Shown: in pieces, positions 16,518 through 24,159 of the stretch | How positions within the stretch are numbered: the stretch's first letter is position 1 | How the letters are laid out: every line of letters begins with the position of its first letter | Source: a virus | DNA length: 27,011 nucleotides | IMG/VR virus record: IMGVR_UViG_3300048104_000707 | Span: 1 to 27,011 of that record | Reading direction: 5' to 3' (one strand) | Position numbers and translations under genes: made by a program | The notes under the pieces: model-generated | Told to the model about the DNA's origin: nothing | Database searches by the model: none | The model's input: only the letters and a program-made list of their open reading frames with translations

Positions 16518-17284
16518 CCTACTACAAATCCTCCTCCGCCAACGCCTGTGCTATTGGCGATCTGCTCTATCGACGATGTTTGATATTCTTTTCGGTTGAT
16601 AAATATTTGCGCCCTCTCCTTTTGATACATACCTAAGTATGCCTGATACTGCTGAAGGTCATTATCTACATCTCGCGCAAGGTGTGCTTTTACATACCCC
16701 GCTGATGCTTTTGCCTCCATCTCATCAAATATAACAGGTGTATTCTTTTCGTCATCCGTTGCTCTGTATATAGGTGTTGGGCGCAATTCTCCTTCAAAAT
16801 AGATATACATTGCCTCGTCCTCACGAAGCATGGGTGCAGTCCAAAACTTATTTTCCCCAAATGTTATACGACCAGGTATAGTAGATGTTCTTTCAGCTAT
16901 TCCTCCGTCGATAAGGGAGAATCTTGATTCCCATGGAATTGAGTTCGGGTAGTAATATCGAGATATGTCCTGACCATTATCGCTCGTTGCAACTCTCCGT
17001 ACAACCACTTGCTTAACCCGTACATTTGATATAGCAAAGTCACCCTTATGTACATTAAGATCCTCTGCATTTACCTCACTTAGGTCTTCAGGGTTAGGTT
17101 CTACTAATGAGCTTTCGGAGTAGAACTTGTATTGGTTCTGCCTAATTGCAGGGACATACCTTTGCATGTCTACAACTGAAGCAACAATAAGGGAATCAAT
17201 ATTTTCCTGAACTCCTCTGCCCTTTCTTTCGCTGTCCACAATAAGGAAGACGCGCACTTGATCGTTAAATTCCTGCCAATTCAT
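16514..17284 (-). CDS. Probable head-tail connector / tail tube protein, 256 aa
   Basis: Soluble alpha/beta protein: residues 1-60 are helical (MNWQEFNDQVRVFLIVDSER...VQENIDSLIVASVVDMQRYV), a middle part of strands has conserved-looking turns (ISNVRVKQVVVRRV, SIPWESRFSLIDGG), and residues 185-230 are helical again (EMEAKASAGYVKAHLARDVD). This architecture and its place just before the nozzle-like gene (with the giant fibre between) resemble tail tubular A or adaptor proteins of short-tailed phages, which bridge portal and nozzle. I cannot point to a diagnostic motif. The start has a strong GGAGGT six bases upstream and overlaps the upstream stop (ATGA). The C-terminal GGGGFVV is coded across the overlap with the fibre gene. 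Confidence 0.6.
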   Translation of the reverse strand: MNWQEFNDQVRVFLIVDSERKGRGVQENIDSLIVASVVDMQRYVPAIRQNQYKFYSESSLVEPNPEDLSEVNAEDLNVHKGDFAISNVRVKQVVVRRVATSDNGQDISRYYYPNSIPWESRFSLIDGGIAERTSTIPGRITFGENKFWTAPMLREDEAMYIYFEGELRPTPIYRATDDEKNTPVIFDEMEAKASAGYVKAHLARDVDNDLQQYQAYLGMYQKERAQIFINRKEYQTSSIEQIANSTGVGGGGFVVG

Positions 17285-17745
17285 CGTCTACCTCCGGGTG
17301 TGAAATAAAATCCTATAATTAGAGGCAATACTACTGTTGCTTCAAAGAGTGCAATGTGTCCCGTTGTAACGACCAGAGCGGTTTGCTCAGCTGGAAAACT
17401 GATGAGCCCGAAAAGAAACTCTCGCTTACCTTCTCCTGTGATGTTTGTTGTACTGACGAGTGGAACGCTGGGATAAATTGTTGTGATGCATGTGATGAAC
17501 GAGAGCGTGCACATTCCGATGAGCGCGAGCATCCTGCGTGTAGCCCTAGTGAAAGCGCCACTAGGACCGCTATTAAGTGCCTCTTGAAATTTAATTGCTT
17601 GTTCATTGTTTCTTGCCTCCCTTGCCATCTCCATCTCAAACTTTTGAGCACGAGCATCCGTGATGGCACCGAATACACCTTTAAGGATACTGCCCATTGC
17701 GGCAGACCCTCCGCCAGTTAAAAATAATGTAAGTAATTCAAACAT
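17281..17745 (-). CDS. Membrane protein, three-TM holin-like, 154 aa
   Basis: Three hydrophobic parts: residues 3-28 (amphipathic, glycine-rich, LLTLFLTGGGSAAMGSILKG), about 72-92 (LALIGMCTLSFITCITTIY) and 121-148 (TALVVTTGHIALFEATVVLP, then LIIGFYF). A charged helix (30-58) separates the first two, and the protein ends in GGRR. The glycine-rich start, charged helix, R-x-x-R-R before the second segment and the closing GFYF-xx-GR resemble the 'holin of 3 TMs' family (Pfam GTA_holin_3TM), which opens the inner membrane at lysis. No endolysin lies in the window, so the lysis role stays tentative; another membrane-bound virion role is possible. The start shares its A with the preceding stop (TGATG), and the stop overlaps the connector-like gene. 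Confidence 0.6.
   Translation of the reverse strand: MFELLTLFLTGGGSAAMGSILKGVFGAITDARAQKFEMEMAREARNNEQAIKFQEALNSGPSGAFTRATRRMLALIGMCTLSFITCITTIYPSVPLVSTTNITGEGKREFLFGLISFPAEQTALVVTTGHIALFEATVVLPLIIGFYFTPGGRR
17331..17606 (-). CDS. Possible embedded secreted/lipoprotein frame (spanin-like candidate), 91 aa
   Basis: Same-strand frame entirely inside the holin-like gene. It begins MNKQLNFKRHLIAVLVALSL, then GLHAGCSRSSE: a basic n-region, a 12-residue hydrophobic core and a cysteine at residue 26 in an LHAGC setting. The -3 histidine departs from the usual lipobox, so cleavage by signal peptidase I after LHA is an alternative. AGGGAGG lies about nine bases before the ATG. Outer spanins are commonly encoded inside other lysis genes, which is the reason to list it. 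The rest is Ser-rich without the proline richness often seen in Rz1. It may be a chance frame; confidence is low. Confidence 0.25.
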   Translation of the reverse strand: MNKQLNFKRHLIAVLVALSLGLHAGCSRSSECARSRSSHASQQFIPAFHSSVQQTSQEKVSESFFSGSSVFQLSKPLWSLQRDTLHSLKQQ

Positions 17746-19355
17746 CAGTTTAGTACCCTTAGTGCCCTATACCCCGCTCCCCCACTATCTGTGGGACCGA
17801 CTTCTACCTTCTTCCATGAATTATCGACCCACACCTCAAGAGGATTTTGCTTATCTGACCCCACCTTCATAACGCTATACCTAGTGCCATTATTATCAGA
17901 TCCTTTTATTTGATCTCCTTCATGGATAATCACTGCACCTTGAGTTGTCAGGTTAGCATTAGAAATGTCAATACCCTCCTTGAATACGCCACCACCAAGA
18001 CCACCTCCTGTGTTAGGACTTGTATATGCGGTAATCATACTATCTACCGGAACAGTACCCTCGGAGGATGCCACAAAACAATTAACATCTCGTTCTCCGT
18101 TATGCTCACGCATAATCCTACCAATCACGGAGTTCATCTTGGTGTCAAATGATACCGTTTTATTTCCGTAACCATCTTTGTCTGTGTCCTTAAGTCTTAC
18201 CTCGACACCAGACATTGTACCGTAAGCAGACCCAAGATTGGCAGCTTCTCCTTGAAATAGACCTACCTCATTATATCCACCAGGCTCAATTTCATGTAAC
18301 CCACCTACTGCGGTAAAACATTGAGCTGAACCGTTGTCGTATTTTCGTGTAGAAGATTGCACCCCCCAATGTATGGAGCCTGAGTAATCATATACACTTG
18401 TATCAACATACCCTCCCCCACTTACTTCAAAATCATATACCGCACCGGGCTCCATAGTGAAGTTCGCAATATCGGTGTCATGGTGAACCTGAACCACAGT
18501 TGCCGCTTTTGTACCCGCAAAGTTCCAAGGCCAACCGCCTTCTCCGTAAAAAGGAATGTAGCTTGTAGTACACCATTTCCATTGAGAGTCCGTACCTGGC
18601 TGAGACGAAGGGTTACCTACTTCAGCTTTGTAATATAAATAGTGTGTCCCAGAGATCGTACTTCTCGTATCAAGTACTTTTACAACATCACCCTGACTGT
18701 ACGAAGTTCCGCTAGACCAAAGTGGAGCAGTTGCCCTGTAATAAGGATGTGATGAGCCTTTCTGTATCTCAAATCTACCAAGAGGCATATCCACGACATA
18801 GTTTACCTGATCACCTAGTACAAAACTACCGCCACTACCAGTGGAACCGATAGGTGCATATAATGCATCTGACTCTACCTTCGTGTAATAAGCATCAAGT
18901 GCTGCACTAAAAACAACATCATTAACCGTGGAGGCTAAGGCAAAATCATCAAGTGAAGAGGCTAAGGCATAGTCATTCAGGTCGTTCTTTGCGGCAAAAT
19001 TCGCATTAACCTCGGTCTTCGTGTAGGCATCTATTTCGTCTGATTTCTTAAGATAGGTTGTATCTGCTACGGCGATAGTAAGGTAATCGTTAAACTTGGC
19101 ATCAAGAGTAGAGTAATTGGACTGTATATTTTCATTTATAACAGCAATCTCGGCACCATAGTCTACATCTGCCCTGACGACTTCAATGTCATCGACTAAT
19201 GAATTTACAGCGTACCTAAGGAGCTCAAAGTTGTTATCAAACTCAGTCCACGACATAGGGTCATCCTTGGCTGTACGTAAAGTAATATACTTTTGGTTTG
19301 TCGGAATATCGTTGGCAGAATAACCGGGGTAATTTGATGTAAGTTTAGTAGTCAT
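17745..19355 (-). CDS. Tail fibre with carbohydrate-binding-like segment, 536 aa
   Basis: Residues 20-60 (YITLRTAKDDPMSWTEFDNN, then FELLRYAVNSLVDD) resemble the N-terminus of the 712-residue fibre, suggesting a common docking domain. Residues 105-170 contain fibre-type units (DAYTKTEVNANF, YYTKVESDALYAPIG). Residues 211-262 (PLWSSGTSYSQGDVVKVLD, then YYKAEVGNPSSQPGTDSQWK) follow the pattern of small chitin/cellulose-binding CBM5/12 modules (W-x-x-G-x-x-Y-x-x-G-D-x-V...Y-x-A). Residues 290-440 are a beta-rich knob with several tryptophans and cysteines, perhaps the receptor-binding head. The C-terminal 40 residues form a further small strand unit. The start lies one base after the stop of the 250-residue gene. 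Confidence 0.85.
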   Translation of the reverse strand: MTTKLTSNYPGYSANDIPTNQKYITLRTAKDDPMSWTEFDNNFELLRYAVNSLVDDIEVVRADVDYGAEIAVINENIQSNYSTLDAKFNDYLTIAVADTTYLKKSDEIDAYTKTEVNANFAAKNDLNDYALASSLDDFALASTVNDVVFSAALDAYYTKVESDALYAPIGSTGSGGSFVLGDQVNYVVDMPLGRFEIQKGSSHPYYRATAPLWSSGTSYSQGDVVKVLDTRSTISGTHYLYYKAEVGNPSSQPGTDSQWKWCTTSYIPFYGEGGWPWNFAGTKAATVVQVHHDTDIANFTMEPGAVYDFEVSGGGYVDTSVYDYSGSIHWGVQSSTRKYDNGSAQCFTAVGGLHEIEPGGYNEVGLFQGEAANLGSAYGTMSGVEVRLKDTDKDGYGNKTVSFDTKMNSVIGRIMREHNGERDVNCFVASSEGTVPVDSMITAYTSPNTGGGLGGGVFKEGIDISNANLTTQGAVIIHEGDQIKGSDNNGTRYSVMKVGSDKQNPLEVWVDNSWKKVEVGPTDSGGAGYRALRVLN

Positions 19356-19356
19356 T

Positions 19357-20109
19357 TTAGTATGCTAATTTTGCTTCCTCCCATAATTTTTCAGACGCAA
19401 GCTTGGTTGTATCCCCTAGGTGTATTGTCGCTTCTGTAAATGAACCCGAGAAGTATCTTTCATTTACTTTACCTATGGTGATTCTGTTGAAATCGTTTGC
19501 AGTATCAGCAGAAACAAGATGCCCTTCACCACCATTATCGCTCTTCATCGATATGACCTGCTTGCCATTTTGGGCAGACTCAACTCCCGAAAACAACTGC
19601 ATTACCTTGTTGTTAGAGTTCGGGCTAATTGAGCCTATGTCGTTGTTAAAAGTAAACCGACTTGTTTTCTCACCGGGCTCAACCGTAATGGAGTCACTTG
19701 TTCCCCAGATCGCAAGCATGGGGCGCGGGAAATCGCTTTCACCGATGGCTGTTATAGTAAAATCTTTGTCGATAAATTGTGCAGGACTACCCAAAAACTC
19801 CAGGTATTGACCAAACCTAAATACTGCCCTGACTGCGCCATTGACTCTTTCAAGCGCTGGTTGCTTGAGCTCATCCTCTTGGATTAAATTAAACGCAGGG
19901 AAGCCATATTTTTCCTTTTGATCATACACTTCGATAAGCTTACTGCCTTCGCTAATATCACTTTCAGGGTAAAACTTTTCCGTACCTCCATCCCGAAATC
20001 GGAAAAAATTACCATCATACATATATCGCAGTTTACGATTTAATGATATAGCAAGTAGCGGATGGTACGCATCTGCCGGAAGCTTGTATTTTTTTGATAC
20101 AACAATCAT
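19357..20109 (-). CDS. Structural protein with laminin-G/concanavalin-like C-terminus, 250 aa
   Basis: The N-terminal 120 residues contain an aromatic region (NRKLRYMYDGNFFRFRDGGT) and a helix-strand mix that I do not recognise. The C-terminal half from about 120 to 250 (TITAIGES, then LAIWGTSDSITVEPGEKTSR, GKQVISMKSDNG, NDFNRITIGKVNERYFSGSF, then TEATIHLGDTTKLASEKLWEE) follows the LamG-like jelly-roll pattern, including the closing GxxxxxYFxGxxxEaxIhxxxL phrase and a final helix. Such domains bind sugars or other surface ligands. It is coupled upstream by ATGA with GGTGA six bases before the start. A fibre-head or virion-surface lectin role is inferred. Confidence 0.75.
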   Translation of the reverse strand: MIVVSKKYKLPADAYHPLLAISLNRKLRYMYDGNFFRFRDGGTEKFYPESDISEGSKLIEVYDQKEKYGFPAFNLIQEDELKQPALERVNGAVRAVFRFGQYLEFLGSPAQFIDKDFTITAIGESDFPRPMLAIWGTSDSITVEPGEKTSRFTFNNDIGSISPNSNNKVMQLFSGVESAQNGKQVISMKSDNGGEGHLVSADTANDFNRITIGKVNERYFSGSFTEATIHLGDTTKLASEKLWEEAKLAY

Positions 20110-20879
20110 ACGAGATCACCAAACCCATACCATGAGCCGTTTTTTCGATACACTGAGCAAACGGAGAACTGTTCCGATAAAATGTTACCTCGAGCGTTAA
20201 GGTTATTAAATGTTACGGTTTTGCCTGCCTCCGCATTTATGAAAGTAAATGAAACCCCATCGTCGGCGATCGAAGGGAGGGTTACTAATATATTAGCTGT
20301 AACAGGCGAGCAATGGTACACTGCACCACTATCCTCTTCACTTGGGGTAAAGTTATTTTCTTTGCTTTCTATCGATAAACTTAAGTTGGATACTCCCTTT
20401 ATGTTACCAGCAACTATATCTCCATTTGTAGAAACAGAGAAAGACCCATTGGCATAACTAATACTGGATGGCACTATTGTGCCGGTTACCTCTACTGTTC
20501 CATTTAGGTTTGTATCACCATCAATAGTTAGGTCCCCATACACGCGTGCATCATCTACATACAAGTTGTAGTTATGAACCGCAGACGGAATCCTTAGTGT
20601 ATTGTAGTTAGATATACTGAAATCAATGTAAGGCCTTATCTTATCACCCTCTAGTTGCCCTTCCCAGTATTCACTGCTTGGATAGACAAGTATATCTGTC
20701 ACCCATGGGGCGAATCCATCTGTGGGGTCTCCTCCGTCAAGGTGATTCAGGTTATGGTCAGCCTCCAGAACCTGGAGTGGGTACGCAGATATATCAGGTG
20801 CTTCGGATGATGATCCTTCAACAAAACTGATAAATTGATGAGCAGGCTGATTGCCCACGCTAATATCTGCTGAGGTCAT
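20106..20879 (-). CDS. Fibre-like structural protein, 257 aa
   Basis: The N-terminal 100 residues are acidic and mixed, with a GGDPTDGFAPWVTDILVYPS stretch. Residues 107-136 (VDDARVYGDLTIDGDTNLN, then GTVEVTGTI) are a solenoid-like strand repeat common in fibre shafts and similar in style to the EGDT block of the giant fibre. The C-terminal part (about 175-257: NNFTPSEEDSGAVYHCS, then ILVTLPSIADDGVSFTFINA and KTVTFNN) follows a module often found at the ends of phage tail proteins, with 'vtLP' and 'G-x-x-F-x-x-x-N-a' phrases. No enzyme signature. It is joined to both neighbours by ATGA and is likely a fibre or baseplate-type subunit of the same complex as them. Confidence 0.75.
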   Translation of the reverse strand: MTSADISVGNQPAHQFISFVEGSSSEAPDISAYPLQVLEADHNLNHLDGGDPTDGFAPWVTDILVYPSSEYWEGQLEGDKIRPYIDFSISNYNTLRIPSAVHNYNLYVDDARVYGDLTIDGDTNLNGTVEVTGTIVPSSISYANGSFSVSTNGDIVAGNIKGVSNLSLSIESKENNFTPSEEDSGAVYHCSPVTANILVTLPSIADDGVSFTFINAEAGKTVTFNNLNARGNILSEQFSVCSVYRKNGSWYGFGDLV

Positions 20880-21655
20880 CTTGAGTAAAATCCGCTAATT
20901 GATATTGTCTGTGTATTATCGGAGTAGTTCATCGCATCACTACCCAGGTTAATTATTTCGTACTCGGATGTTTCGGCGTTACACGGGTAAACATAATTGC
21001 CTCCATGTCCGATATGCTCCACTGAGTGATTAACCTTCTTGTGGTATATGATCGGATCGACAACGATATGCTTGTCTCCCTCTATTGCGATAATTGAGTT
21101 AGCTAAGTTAGCTGACCCGAACTGACCATCTTCATCGGTATCAATTGATACCTTGTCCTCGCCTTCCTCCTGAAGAAATGTATCAAACTTTGCGATTGTT
21201 GGGTTAAGGCGAATTGTAACTTTATATTTCGTGTTACTTTTAGAGTTAGATTCTGATATTGTAATGTATCCTGCCCCATCCATCCCAATCCGATCTACAT
21301 CATCGTACACAGAAAACTTAATCGAATATGCATCGGAGCTTGGTGTTACGACTGAAAACTCAACCTCTGCACCATCAAGAATTACTTCAGATGTTAATGA
21401 CCTATGTGCGGTAGCGGTAACTTTAGCGGCACCTGTTCCTTCAAGCTCAGATGACTCATACTCAATGCCTCCGGTCCATTCGGTGAAATCGACATCATCA
21501 AAATTATCAACTACCTCAGAGTAATGCCTGCGACGAATCCCAACCACTTTACCCGTGAAATTAGTTACCCTAAATGAGGTAGCCCGATAATACGGTATTG
21601 TGGTGTAGTTGTGATTTGTAGTCGCCGCGAATGTACCCGCCTTATTTAGATCCAT
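20876..21655 (-). CDS. Structural protein of unknown function, 259 aa
   Basis: Beta-rich protein with no domain I recognise. Two similar short phrases (PYYRATSFRVTNFTGKVVGI near the start and NLGSDAMNYSDNTQTISISG at the end) suggest a sandwich fold, and residues 75-170 alternate strands (GAAKVTATAHRSLTSEVILD, YKVTIRLNPTIAKF). Residues 167-185 are acidic (EEGEDKVSIDTDEDGQFGSA). Cysteine appears once (PCNAE). Its start overlaps the 3' end of the 55-residue gene by 14 nt and has AAGGA about nine bases upstream; the stop overlaps the next gene as ATGA. The place between head and fibre genes suggests a tail or fibre attachment part. Cellular enzymes look unlikely. Confidence 0.7.
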   Translation of the reverse strand: MDLNKAGTFAATTNHNYTTIPYYRATSFRVTNFTGKVVGIRRRHYSEVVDNFDDVDFTEWTGGIEYESSELEGTGAAKVTATAHRSLTSEVILDGAEVEFSVVTPSSDAYSIKFSVYDDVDRIGMDGAGYITISESNSKSNTKYKVTIRLNPTIAKFDTFLQEEGEDKVSIDTDEDGQFGSANLANSIIAIEGDKHIVVDPIIYHKKVNHSVEHIGHGGNYVYPCNAETSEYEIINLGSDAMNYSDNTQTISISGFYSR

Positions 21656-21809
21656 CTTTTTTGTCCTTCCCCTTTAGCTTTTGGTATATGCTAACACTCA
21701 GATGGATTGCCGTCAATACGGCGCATACAGTTGCTGTAACTAAATGTATAGTGTCGAGAGTAAAACTAGCAAATGTACCCGCAAGCCCGACAGCGGTATC
21801 CCTGTTCAT
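21642..21809 (-). CDS. Small membrane protein, 55 aa (holin-like candidate)
   Basis: A short frame starting at the ATG at 21809 with the ATGA junction to the 122-residue gene, and GAGG seven bases upstream. It reads MNRDTAVGLAGTFASFTLDT, IHLVTATVCAVLTAIHLSVS and IYQKLKGKDKKDGSK. Residues 6-17 are weakly hydrophobic, and about 20-42 form one membrane helix followed by a strongly basic tail (seven lysines in the last 12 residues). Small size, a membrane span and a basic C-terminus are holin-like features, but many phage mini-membrane proteins share them. It overlaps the start of the 259-residue gene by 14 nt. The junction type and complete helix make it a likely real gene. Confidence 0.7.
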   Translation of the reverse strand: MNRDTAVGLAGTFASFTLDTIHLVTATVCAVLTAIHLSVSIYQKLKGKDKKDGSK

Positions 21810-22174
21810 TTCTTGCCCTCAAGTGGATCCTCTACTTCTGCCTTACCGACCTTGACTAAATCCTGAGCCTTCTTTTTAGACTCCCCCGCTGGTTTGCTTT
21901 CTTTCTCTGCATACACTGCATTGGGATTTTTGTCTGCCTCCTGCTGTTGCGTCCCGAATAGACGATACGATACCGGGGGAAGCGTCAGCTTTTTTTTTAG
22001 CCCTTCGTAGGTTTCCTTGGAAAGTTCAGAAATTAAGTCACCGTGCATCTTGATTAGGATTTTAGCATCCTTATCTTCATATGCCCCAAACCCTCTCTCT
22101 TTTGACCCAATCATCAGAGAGTTGTAATCTGCCCCGTATTCGTAAGGTACCTTATTAAATAATAAATACTTCAT
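21806..22174 (-). CDS. Lysine-rich protein of unknown function, 122 aa
   Basis: First gene after the capsid gene. Residues 1-70 are a compact mixed region (MKYLLFNKVPYEYGADYNSL, then a KILIKMHGDLISEL helix); from 70 on the protein is hydrophilic, rich in Lys/Glu/Ala/Pro (KNPNAVYAEKESKPAGESKK) and probably unstructured. Decoration, head-completion and scaffolding accessory proteins can have this build, but no motif decides it. Translation begins about nine bases after a terminator-like hairpin whose G-rich 3' arm could serve as an unusual ribosome site. The stop overlaps the 55-residue membrane protein as ATGA. Function unknown. Confidence 0.7.
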   Translation of the reverse strand: MKYLLFNKVPYEYGADYNSLMIGSKERGFGAYEDKDAKILIKMHGDLISELSKETYEGLKKKLTLPPVSYRLFGTQQQEADKNPNAVYAEKESKPAGESKKKAQDLVKVGKAEVEDPLEGKK

Positions 22175-22183
22175 ATATAAAGA

Positions 22184-22232
22184 AACCCCACCCCCTCTCC
22201 CCCGGATATTCAGTGGAGAGGGAAGTAGGGTT
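22184..22232 (-). terminator. Terminator-like hairpin after the capsid gene
   Basis: On the sense strand an outer arm AACCC pairs with GGGTT and an inner 8-bp arm CCCTCTCC pairs with GGAGAGGG across a 14-nt loop, followed by the U-rich TCTTTATAT. It sits 12 nt after the capsid stop. The T-run is imperfect and there is no new strong promoter behind it, so partial read-through that keeps downstream genes at a lower level than the capsid is the likely effect. Confidence 0.6.
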
Positions 22233-22243
22233 CTGTTTAAGGA

Positions 22244-24139
22244 TTAAAGGTAAGATGACCAGCTTGTAGCATCTACATTTGCATCGAAATTCTCGATAAT
22301 CAAGTGACGGGCAGGAACATCCATCATGGTTGTCCATTTCGTGGAACGCAAAGAGTACTCAGTCTCTTTGTGCGCCATACGACACTTGTATTTCTCTTGA
22401 GTTTCAGGATGTGGTTGCTTGCGGGTTACTGCGTTAGTACCGGCAATACCGATTTTAACATCAGACCAATCAATGAACCACATTGCACGCAACACTTTGG
22501 ATGCTGTAGTGGCACCTACGATTGCTTGAGCAGAACGCTTTCCGTCAGACTTAATGACTTTATCTCCATCAGCAGGACCGTTAGCTCCGAAGAAGCTGGA
22601 CTGATGATTCAAGATGTCATCGAAGTAAGGATCATGGAAGACAGCTAACTGGCAACCAACTTCAGGAAGATCATACATGGAGTAGTTGAATAACAAGATT
22701 CCGTTATGAGTGATCTGCTGGTTGATTTGAGCATTGCGATCTAATCCCCAACCGTAACGAGCTTTGTAGTACTTATTGAATACTTCGAAAAGCTTGTTGT
22801 AGGTGAAGCGGTCAGTCATGCAGTCAATAACACTGATGTTTGATCCGTCTTGCTCACGGTTGCGTTTCAAGTAGTAGATGTCTGCCATTAACGACTCAAG
22901 GGTCAAAGCACCACCACCAGCGTTTTTGATTCGGCTAGACTCACGAAGCAATGCACGAATACCAAGTGCGTTTGACTTGTACTCAAGCGTGCAGGAATCA
23001 TCTTCCGGATCAGTAACAGCAGGAAGGTTCATGTAGGTTTCTGGAGTTTGATTCTCCGAGATAGCCTGATTGAACCAAGTGGCGCGTAACCATTGCTCTT
23101 GAGAAGCTTTTGCGGCAATCTTGTTTTGCTCAGCAAGCGGTTGATAAACCATGGACTTCAAGTAAGGATTCACGTCACCAGACATGATCTTCTGAAGGGT
23201 TTCCTTGTAAGTTTGGTCAACAGTGCGGGACTCACGGGTGGTTTGCAACCAGTTGACGATCAACTTTACGCTGAGGTCGGTGGGCTGATTTCTGCACCAT
23301 TCTTCAAAGTCGTTAACATTGTTGGCGATTGTTTGAACAACACCTTTAGTGATCTCATAGTCGAGTTTGCCAGCAAAGCCAGAACCTACATTTCCACGGC
23401 TTCCCCATTCTGCAAGAGAGTAACCGGATTCACCATTTGCTTTCTCTTGCTTGATGTCGGGACCGACAGGGCGAAGAGTAACTTTAGCTTTAGAAATTCC
23501 GCCAGCAGTAGCATCAGCAGAACCAATGATTTTAAACTGAGACTCAATTGGGTCTTCGTTTGAATCCCATGAGTTTGCAATTAAGAAACCGCCAGCCAAG
23601 AAGTAACGTTCGATGTGTTCGATTGGGGAAGCCCAGTCAGAAGCACCGAGGTTTACGGTAAGCTCTTGGTCACCACCACCGATTGTGTATCCAGAAACAA
23701 CAGGGGAGTTTTGATCGGCAGCTTTTCCGCCCTCTACTGCAAAGTACCCACTATTGATAACCGAACGCTGACGGCGTTGGATGTATGGAAGAATGATTGA
23801 TTGCTCGGAAATATTTACACGATTAATCAACGGCTTGATATTAGTTACTGAACTATTAAGAAGAGCAACTAAGCCACGCTCTTGCACACCAAGCATTTTT
23901 GCTTCTGCAGAGCTAGCTATCACGCGAGCTAAATCAATCTCTTTATTAGAAAGAGCTTCAAATTCCGCAGGAGTTAAACCCTTGATGGATGCGTTAGTAA
24001 GTGTGCAACCAGTGGAATCATCTACTTTAATGATACGCCCAAACCCAGCATCACGCGTAAGGTTAGAGCTAGTGATTGCGGTGTTTCCCGGCTCAACAGA
24101 TTGACCTGGAGTGGGCATGTTTGGATCGCTTATAGCCAT
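22244..24139 (-). CDS. Probable major capsid protein, 631 aa
   Basis: Assigned by place (portal, acidic scaffold, then this) and composition: a soluble alpha/beta protein without repeats, with a helical N-terminal region (LTPAEFEALSNKEIDLARVI) followed by long mixed strands. It contains aromatic-rich segments (FEVFNKYYKARYGWGLDRNA; MYDLPEVGCQLAVFHDPYFD) and a C-terminal strand (MMDVPARHLIIENFDANVDA). A HK97-type fold cannot be shown by eye. At 631 residues it is much longer than the usual 300-400, so it may carry an inserted or extra surface domain. It has its own 160-nt leader with copy 3 of the 25-bp element and a hairpin after it, as expected for the most abundant product. No Shine-Dalgarno sequence precedes the ATG. 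Confidence 0.75.
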   Translation of the reverse strand: MAISDPNMPTPGQSVEPGNTAITSSNLTRDAGFGRIIKVDDSTGCTLTNASIKGLTPAEFEALSNKEIDLARVIASSAEAKMLGVQERGLVALLNSSVTNIKPLINRVNISEQSIILPYIQRRQRSVINSGYFAVEGGKAADQNSPVVSGYTIGGGDQELTVNLGASDWASPIEHIERYFLAGGFLIANSWDSNEDPIESQFKIIGSADATAGGISKAKVTLRPVGPDIKQEKANGESGYSLAEWGSRGNVGSGFAGKLDYEITKGVVQTIANNVNDFEEWCRNQPTDLSVKLIVNWLQTTRESRTVDQTYKETLQKIMSGDVNPYLKSMVYQPLAEQNKIAAKASQEQWLRATWFNQAISENQTPETYMNLPAVTDPEDDSCTLEYKSNALGIRALLRESSRIKNAGGGALTLESLMADIYYLKRNREQDGSNISVIDCMTDRFTYNKLFEVFNKYYKARYGWGLDRNAQINQQITHNGILLFNYSMYDLPEVGCQLAVFHDPYFDDILNHQSSFFGANGPADGDKVIKSDGKRSAQAIVGATTASKVLRAMWFIDWSDVKIGIAGTNAVTRKQPHPETQEKYKCRMAHKETEYSLRSTKWTTMMDVPARHLIIENFDANVDATSWSSYL

Positions 24140-24159
24140 AATATTATATTGATTTGTTA

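Noticed and set aside
17356-17721. 121-aa plus-strand cysteine-rich frame opposite the holin-like gene
   Set aside because: Although this segment is open in several frames, the plus-strand frame has no start signal or coupled neighbour; the same-strand embedded frame is the better candidate.
23093-23563. 156-aa plus-strand open frame
   Set aside because: Antisense shadow of the capsid gene, with no upstream ribosome site or recognisable domain.
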